NCBI GenBank assembly: GCA_002298785.1 | Contig: DBMR01000123.1 | Span: 36,829 to 57,744 of the forward strand | Length of the DNA: 20,916 nt | Direction of reading: 5' to 3' | From: Verrucomicrobia subdivision 3 bacterium UBA693 | Lineage (GTDB): Bacteria > Verrucomicrobiota > Verrucomicrobiia > Limisphaerales > UBA8199 | Shown: positions 16,257 to 20,916 of the stretch, one piece after another | Layout of the letters: each line of letters opens with the position of its first letter | Numbering within the stretch: position 1 is the first letter of the stretch | Notes under the pieces: generated by a model | Databases searched by the model: none | Seen by the model: the letters and a program-made list of their open reading frames with translations, nothing else | What the model was told of the DNA's origin: nothing | Program-made: the position numbers and the translations under genes

Positions 16257-17642
16257 ATGAGGCCCAAACACCCCTCGACACGACTCGTGCGGTCGTGCGT
16301 CTGCGCCGCGCTGCTGGCCTTCCTGCTACTCCCGGGCTGCGGCCAGGCCCCGGCACCCACGACGGAACTCTCCGTGTATTTCACGGCTGACACCCACGGC
16401 AGACTCGAACCCTGCGGCTGTTTCACCGGCCAATTCGGAGGCCTCACCCGCCTGAAAACAGTCTTCGATGCCGAAACCAGCCCATTCTCGCTCCGGCTGG
16501 ATGTCGGTGACGCCGTGGCCGGGCACGCCGATTACGACCTTATCCAATACCGCTACCTCCTGCGCGCTTACGAGAGCATGCGTTACGATGCCGTCAACCT
16601 CGGCGCGCGCGAAGCCTGCTTCTCCGCCGCCCAGTTGCGGCAACTTCAATCCTCCAGCCCCGTCCCCATCCTCAGCGCGAATGTCCTGGACGCCGCCACC
16701 GGCAAAACGTTGTTTCCCCCATTTCGGATCGTGACCCGCAACGGCTGGAAAATCGGCATCATCGGCGTGGTCGATCCACGCGGTGTGCCAGAGCCCGGTG
16801 CGGGGTTAACGATCGCCAGCATGGAAACCACGCTCGCGAAACTCATCCCCACGGTTCAGCCCCAGACGGATTTGCTCATTCTACTGGCGTTCACCGACGA
16901 AGAGACCCTCGACCGGCTCGCCAATCAGTTCTACGAAACCCAGATCATTCTCGGCGGTCGCGTCCGCCAGCCGGCCCAGGAACTCAAACGCTCCAATCGC
17001 AGCCTGGTCTATTTCGTCACCAACGAATCCCGCGCCCTGGGTATCCTGAGGCTCAAATTAAGCCGCGGAACCGCCCCCGTCTCAGCCCATAATGAAATCC
17101 GCTTGCTGCACGATAAAATCCCTCAGGATGAGTCCATCCGCGACCTGGCCCGCGCCTACCGCAAGGAGGTCCGCACCACGCGTCTGCGCGTGGATGACCC
17201 CGAGTCCGCCAGCGACGACCGGATCCCCGGGGTCCGGGCGGTGGCGCAATACGTCGGCACCGCGCGCTGCGCGGAATGCCATAAAACCACCGGCGCCGCG
17301 TGGGCCAAATCCGGTCACGCTAAAGCATTTGCCACCTTGCTGGCGCGGGAGGCGGATGCCGACCCGAATTGCGTCGGCTGCCACACCATCGGTTTTGGAA
17401 CTCCCTCCGGTTACCAGCGCAAATGGGCCGGAGCGCAACTGGTGGATGTCGGTTGCGAAAGCTGCCACGGCCCCGGCAGCCTGCACGTCCGCCAGCGGGA
17501 AGGTGATAAGTCCATCGATTTTCGCTTCCGCGAATTGGGCGCCGGTGACTGCAAGAAATGTCACTACGGCGAATTCAGCCGCCCGTTCTATTGGAACGAA
17601 TTCTGGCCTCCGATCCAGCACGGCAAAGAAAAGTTGCCCTGA
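16257..17642 (+). CDS. Lipoprotein: 5'-nucleotidase-like domain fused to tetraheme cytochrome c
   Basis: A 461-residue protein from the ATG at 16257; a TTG at 16248, overlapping the DUF4159 stop, would add three residues. A signal sequence with lipobox LLPGC (C28) indicates a lipid-anchored envelope protein. Residues 38-320 resemble UshA/SoxB-type metallophosphoesterases: FTADTHGRLEPCGC (42-55), GGLTRLK, LDVGD (81-85). D45, H47 and D85 are kept. The expected Asn-His-Glu/Asp is replaced by GARE (116-119), the next histidine by LLAFTDEE, and the final Gly-His-x-His by ILGGRVRQ, so most metal ligands are missing. Residues 330-461 hold four CXXCH heme sites (first cysteines 338, 372, 400, 432), as in cytochrome c554-like proteins, plus extra histidines as axial ligands. 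Fusions of this kind are known in multiheme cytochrome families. It probably works in periplasmic electron transfer; partner unknown. It ends the operon and converges with the - strand block. Confidence 0.85.
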   Translation: MRPKHPSTRLVRSCVCAALLAFLLLPGCGQAPAPTTELSVYFTADTHGRLEPCGCFTGQFGGLTRLKTVFDAETSPFSLRLDVGDAVAGHADYDLIQYRYLLRAYESMRYDAVNLGAREACFSAAQLRQLQSSSPVPILSANVLDAATGKTLFPPFRIVTRNGWKIGIIGVVDPRGVPEPGAGLTIASMETTLAKLIPTVQPQTDLLILLAFTDEETLDRLANQFYETQIILGGRVRQPAQELKRSNRSLVYFVTNESRALGILRLKLSRGTAPVSAHNEIRLLHDKIPQDESIRDLARAYRKEVRTTRLRVDDPESASDDRIPGVRAVAQYVGTARCAECHKTTGAAWAKSGHAKAFATLLAREADADPNCVGCHTIGFGTPSGYQRKWAGAQLVDVGCESCHGPGSLHVRQREGDKSIDFRFRELGAGDCKKCHYGEFSRPFYWNEFWPPIQHGKEKLP

Positions 17643-17679
17643 CCAAACCCGACAGCGGACCCGGCACCGCGGACACCCG

Positions 17680-19050
17680 TCATTTTACCCCGGCGCGGGC
17701 GGCCTCGGCCACCTGGCGATTTCGGGTCTGGCCCGCAATCTGCAATAGCGCGGCCTGTGCTTCCGGAGTATTGGCCCGCCTCAGCGCCATCACGGCGTCC
17801 ATTTGCACCACCGCATCCGTCCCGTTCACCGCCAGGTCCCGCAATTCCGGCAGCGCCTGTTCCTGGAAAAACTTCGCGGAATCAGAAGTCGCGTCGGCCC
17901 GAGCCGCTCCGGCCACGTAATTATATCCCGCCACCTTCGCCAGCGGATCGGTCTCCTTTTGCACCAGCGGCAAAACGGCGGACGGATCACTCTCCCCATG
18001 CCCCGCCAGCGCCTGGTACAAACGACGCCGCACCTCCGGCGAGCTTTCCTGCCCCAACCACTTCGAGAGCTGTGGCGCCACGCTCTGATCACTCTCGGCT
18101 GTAATCAGGGCCCACGCGGCGGCCGCCCGCAACTCCGGCTCCGCTGCGGTGGAAAGTTCCAACAGCAAACCCGTAGGATCGCCTTCCGCTTTTCCCAGAT
18201 TCTCCAGCGCCGCCACCTTGTTTTCAGTCGAATACGCAGTCGAAGCAAGGTAGGTCCGATAAAATTCTTCCGTCTCCGCGATCGGTCGCCGGCCGATCCC
18301 CTCGAGCACGCTTTCGGCAATGGCGGGATCCTCCACGCTGGTCGCGGCCCGAATCAACAATTCCAGGGCCGCGGCATCCTTCACCACTCCCAGTCCCACG
18401 GCCGCTTCAGTGCGTAATTCTTCAGGTCGACCCGAATCGAACAGGAAATCTCCCAAAACTTGCGCGGCTTCCGCACCTCCCCGGGTGGCCACTCCCCGAA
18501 TCGCCCCCTGCGCGGCCACCAAATCGTCCGAACGCATCAATTGCAGCATCAAACCGAAAGCTTCCGGATGCGCGCATTCCCCCAGGCTCTCGCCAATTGT
18601 CGCCTTCAAATCAGAGGCGCCGCCGAGCAAGGCCAGTTTGAGCGCCGCCACCGCTGCCTCGGATCCATTCAGCGCCAGGAATCGTGCCATCTTGCGACGC
18701 TCGAGCATGGGCGCGGAATTATCCAGCAGCCGGGCAATGGCTTGCGCCACCTCACCCGTGGCTCCCCGAACCCGGTTCGTGAGGTCGCTTAAATTGGGAA
18801 GCGACGCCGGGACCGAACCCGCTTCCGCGCCGGCAGAGATCGCTGGAGCCTTTGGTGGTGGATTGGTCGAAGAGAGCGGGATAACTGCGGGCACCGTAGT
18901 CGTTCGGGTCCCAAAAAACAAAACCACTATTGCGATCCCCGCCAAAATGATCAGGCCCAGCAGCCAAGAAAAACCGCCGACAGCACCTCGCCTCGCGCTG
19001 TCGGCGTTAATGTCCTGTTTCTGAATGCGCATGCGGTCAGTGCCCGACAT
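17680..19050 (-). CDS. Membrane-anchored HEAT-repeat protein
   Basis: A 456-residue protein read right to left. One transmembrane helix (about 27-47, FSWLLGLIILAGIAIVVLFF) follows a short charged N-terminus, so the bulk is probably periplasmic. A Ser/Pro-rich linker (about 48-85) leads into an alpha-helical solenoid (about 95-456) of HEAT or PBS-lyase-like repeats with the pattern ALxxLxxxxxxxxExRxxAAxALG; examples are ELRTEAAVGLGVVKDAAALE and ELRAAAAWALITAESDQSV. Such solenoids are protein-binding scaffolds; no catalytic motif is visible. The start could also be the ATG at 19032 (MRIQKQD), six residues in; neither has a good ribosome site. It lies 30 bases after the preceding - strand gene, so the two may share a transcript. 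Its end is 37 bases from the end of the cytochrome gene, convergent. Repeat type is sure, partner unknown. Confidence 0.83.
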   Translation of the reverse strand: MSGTDRMRIQKQDINADSARRGAVGGFSWLLGLIILAGIAIVVLFFGTRTTTVPAVIPLSSTNPPPKAPAISAGAEAGSVPASLPNLSDLTNRVRGATGEVAQAIARLLDNSAPMLERRKMARFLALNGSEAAVAALKLALLGGASDLKATIGESLGECAHPEAFGLMLQLMRSDDLVAAQGAIRGVATRGGAEAAQVLGDFLFDSGRPEELRTEAAVGLGVVKDAAALELLIRAATSVEDPAIAESVLEGIGRRPIAETEEFYRTYLASTAYSTENKVAALENLGKAEGDPTGLLLELSTAAEPELRAAAAWALITAESDQSVAPQLSKWLGQESSPEVRRRLYQALAGHGESDPSAVLPLVQKETDPLAKVAGYNYVAGAARADATSDSAKFFQEQALPELRDLAVNGTDAVVQMDAVMALRRANTPEAQAALLQIAGQTRNRQVAEAARAGVK

Positions 19051-19080
19051 CCGTGATCGCCTGACCGGAAGGCGCTACCG

Positions 19081-19863
19081 CTACTTTTTGAGGTTCTGGC
19101 CCAGGGCCTTGCCGGACAGAGTCTTGATCACTGGTCCATATTGGCTGAAAATCGTGGACAAGTTCAAGCTCGCTCCCGTGCCCTTCAACGTCAGCTTCGA
19201 GATGTCGGTCTTTGGCGTATGGGTACCGGTCATCGTCATCCCCACGACGCGCCCATTTGAGAGCGTCGCTTGCGCAGTGCCGCTGTATTTATTTTTGTTA
19301 ACCGTGGGTGACAGGGTCAGATCCCAGGTCCCATCCATGTTATAGGGCAAAGAGGTGTCGACCACCATCTTTGGGATCTTCGCGGTCTCCCTCACCCTTT
19401 CCGATGGCACCGCCACCGTCATACTGCCACTGGCGGTTCCCACCAACTGGCGCGTGAGCATATTCAAGGCCATGCTCTCGCTAATTTTGCCACTGAACGT
19501 AACCGCATACCCTTGAACGGTCCCGCTGCCGCTCAACTTCATCGTCATGTCCACCTTAACGGTGTTGCCGGAGCTCTTCAGCGTCCCGTTGAGCGTGAAA
19601 TTGATATCCAGGTGTACATGGTAGCCGCTAAAGCCCGAGACGGTGGCGTCTCCATATCCGGTGAACTTCCCCGACGGATCCATGTTCAGCGTGTAGTCCA
19701 GGGACATGTCCTCCAGATCCTGGTGATAGTGTCCGGAGACGTCCCAAAGCTCGTCCACGCCGGCCATATCCACCGTGTAGGTGCCCGCTCCCACTCCTGC
19801 TTGCGCTCCGACCAAGGTCAATGCCAAGGCCCCAGCCGCCATCCAACCCCAAAACCTTTTCAT
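19081..19863 (-). CDS. Secreted beta-rich protein of unknown function, paralog A
   Basis: A 260-residue protein from the ATG at 19863, preceded ten bases upstream by AAGGA; the open frame runs to 19947 but the extra residues would precede the signal peptide and look like leader DNA. The signal peptide (KRFWGWMAAGALALTLVGAQA) ends near residue 22. The mature part is rich in alternating Thr, Ser, Gly and hydrophobic residues, as in beta-barrels or beta-sandwiches; no known motif or enzyme signature is seen. It is clearly related to the gene at 20042-20827: shared blocks include GTYT near the start, LWD, YTL-MD--GK, GTA-G-MTV, KYxGTA and TGT...KTD, and LSGK at the end. Both are about 260 residues. 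Probably an envelope or extracellular protein; family and ligand unknown. It precedes the HEAT-repeat gene by 30 bases. A terminator lies between the two paralogs. Confidence 0.75.
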   Translation of the reverse strand: MKRFWGWMAAGALALTLVGAQAGVGAGTYTVDMAGVDELWDVSGHYHQDLEDMSLDYTLNMDPSGKFTGYGDATVSGFSGYHVHLDINFTLNGTLKSSGNTVKVDMTMKLSGSGTVQGYAVTFSGKISESMALNMLTRQLVGTASGSMTVAVPSERVRETAKIPKMVVDTSLPYNMDGTWDLTLSPTVNKNKYSGTAQATLSNGRVVGMTMTGTHTPKTDISKLTLKGTGASLNLSTIFSQYGPVIKTLSGKALGQNLKK

Positions 19864-19893
19864 AGTTTCCCAATCCTTTTTGTTGATTACCCC

Positions 19894-19911
19894 AATGCGG
19901 TGCTTCGCATT
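19894..19911 (-). promoter_or_regulatory. Small hairpin in the leader of paralog A
   Basis: Inverted repeat AATGCG, loop GTGCTT, CGCATT lies 30 to 48 bases before the start of paralog A on the transcribed leader. It could fold in the mRNA. A 13-base palindrome, TTTGTC-A-GACAAA, sits just upstream at 19921-19933 and looks like a possible repressor site. Neither is long enough to exclude chance, and no matching -10/-35 pair is convincing, although AGTCAA (19942-19947, TTGACT on the - strand) could be a -35 box. Confidence 0.25.
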
Positions 19912-19986
19912 AATCTTCTTTTTGTCAGACAAATTTGCATTAGTCAAGCCGATTCTTCAGATGCGGCAACCGCTCCAAAACAGCAA

Positions 19987-20018
19987 AACTGCCAGGTGAA
20001 AGCATCCACCTGGCAGTT
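19987..20018 (-). terminator. Intrinsic terminator after paralog B
   Basis: A perfect 12-base inverted repeat (AACTGCCAGGTG and its complement) with an 8-base loop starts 24 bases past the stop of the - strand gene ending at 20042. Read on the - strand the stem is followed by TTTTGCTGTTTTGG, a T-rich tail as expected for Rho-independent termination. This separates the two paralogs into different transcripts. It is the clearest terminator in the window. Confidence 0.8.
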
Positions 20019-20041
20019 GCGCAAAGGCTTTGGGACGACGG

Positions 20042-20827
20042 CTACTTAACCGCCTGGTTGAATAGCTTGCCGCTCATGGATTGAATCACCCATTTGCCTC
20101 CGGCGGAGAACACGGCGGAGATGTTCAACTGGTTAGGCCCGTTCTTGATCACCAACTGGGAGCGATCGGTCTTCGCGACATACGTGCCGGTGATCGGCAG
20201 GCTAATCGTCTTGCCGGAGGCCAGCGTCACCTCCGCGGTGCCGCCATACTTGCTGCCGTTGGCCACGGGTTTCAAGGTCAGTTTCCAGTTTCCATGCAAC
20301 TGCGACGGCAACGGGTCACTGACATCCTCGGATAACTTGAACCCCTTCTTAAACTTCTGGTCCGGTATCGTGACGGTCATGGTGCCGGCCGCGGTGCCGT
20401 TCAGGAACAGGGTGGACTGGTCCAGCACCAGGTTCTCTGTCATCTTCCCCACGAACAGGGTGTTATGCCCCTCGACCACCGCCGAGTCGTTCATCGCAAA
20501 ATTCATCGTCACCTTCACCTGGCTGCCCATGCCCTGCACCACGCCCGCAACGGTGATATCCAGGTATTGACCCACGGTGTGGCCGCCCAACTGCTTGACG
20601 TAAATCTGGCCGTTGCCGGTCATTTTTCCGGCCGCATCCATGGCCAGCGTGTAATTGAAAGCGACGTCTTCAAAATCCTGCTGGTAGGTGCCGGTGGCGT
20701 CCCAGAGGTGTTTGGAGGTCACGTTAGTGGTGTAGGTGCCCGAGCCCATGATGGCCTGGGCGTTGGGCGTGGAGGTGAACCCGGCCGCAGCGGCGGCCAG
20801 GAGGGCAATGAATCGGGAGATACGCAT
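20042..20827 (-). CDS. Secreted beta-rich protein of unknown function, paralog B
   Basis: A 261-residue protein, starting at the ATG at 20827, with a signal peptide (MRISRFIALLAAAAAGF to about residue 25, ending AQA). The mature protein begins MGSGTYTTNVTSK-LWDATG, then repeats the blocks shared with paralog A: YTLAMDAAGK, GTAAGTMTVTIP, LHGNWKLTL, KYGGTAEVTL, TGTYVAKTD and MSGKLFNQ at the end. The similarity is spread along the full length, so this is a tandem duplication of a whole gene, although identity is only moderate and the middle has diverged. No catalytic or binding motif is recognised. Likely beta-sheet-rich and exported. It is followed by a strong terminator and so may be transcribed alone. 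An upstream region of about 90 bases to the window edge shows no clear promoter; an imperfect hairpin (AGCTTTCT with AGAAGCT, about 20853-20878) is visible. Confidence 0.75.
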   Translation of the reverse strand: MRISRFIALLAAAAAGFTSTPNAQAIMGSGTYTTNVTSKHLWDATGTYQQDFEDVAFNYTLAMDAAGKMTGNGQIYVKQLGGHTVGQYLDITVAGVVQGMGSQVKVTMNFAMNDSAVVEGHNTLFVGKMTENLVLDQSTLFLNGTAAGTMTVTIPDQKFKKGFKLSEDVSDPLPSQLHGNWKLTLKPVANGSKYGGTAEVTLASGKTISLPITGTYVAKTDRSQLVIKNGPNQLNISAVFSAGGKWVIQSMSGKLFNQAVK

Positions 20828-20916
20828 AGAAGTGAGTTATGATTAAGCTTTCTGCATTACGCGAAGAAGCTAACCTTTTTCTCGGTCTCTGTCGAGTGTC
20901 AGCGACCTCCGGCCGA

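Noticed and set aside
19864..19947. N-terminal extension of paralog A
   Set aside because: It would place 28 polar residues before a normal signal peptide; the ATG at 19863 has a ribosome site and gives the same length as paralog B.
1..20916. CRISPR array, tRNA, rRNA, insertion sequence or integrase
   Set aside because: No regularly spaced repeats, no cloverleaf-like segment, and no transposase or recombinase motifs were seen on either strand.

Overview
The window looks like chromosomal DNA from a high-G+C member of the Verrucomicrobiota, most likely a Pedosphaera/Limisphaerales-type lineage. This is inferred from gene content, not from any marker gene. The indicators are a MoxR/DUF58/BatA-like/vWA/DUF4159 gene series typical of the Planctomycetes-Verrucomicrobia group, a secreted glycosidase ending in the C-terminal module (LSWP ... 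W ... FFRL) common in exported proteins of this group, and a Tat-type lipoprotein glycosidase candidate. No tRNA, rRNA, CRISPR array, transposase or integrase was seen.

Layout. (1) 1-1293: the 3' part of a spermidine-synthase-like methyltransferase gene, open at the left edge. (2) 1476-5954: two exported carbohydrate-related genes on the + strand, a GH30-type endo-beta-1,6-galactanase-like enzyme with an FN3 domain and the C-terminal module, then a Tat lipoprotein with an unassigned, glycosidase-like barrel. (3) 6212-17642: a compact + strand operon of seven genes: MoxR AAA+ ATPase, DUF58 protein, BatA-like membrane vWA protein, a second membrane vWA protein, a large membrane/coiled-coil protein, an exported DUF4159 protein, and a lipoprotein joining a 5'-nucleotidase-like domain to a four-heme cytochrome c. 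Several junctions overlap (ATGA or ATGCTGA). (4) 17680-20827: a convergent - strand block with two paralogous secreted beta-rich proteins of unknown function and a membrane-anchored HEAT-repeat protein. A strong intrinsic terminator lies between the two paralogs.

How it may work together. In the central operon the cytoplasmic MoxR ATPase and DUF58 protein would act with two membrane vWA proteins, a coiled-coil membrane protein and an exported DUF4159 protein. MoxR-vWA pairs are generally thought to act as chaperones that mature or remodel client complexes. Here the last, tightly linked gene is a multiheme lipoprotein, so it is a natural candidate client or effector. Its phosphoesterase-like domain has lost most expected metal ligands and may be structural. 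This is the most interesting hypothesis in the window; it is inference from gene order and motifs.
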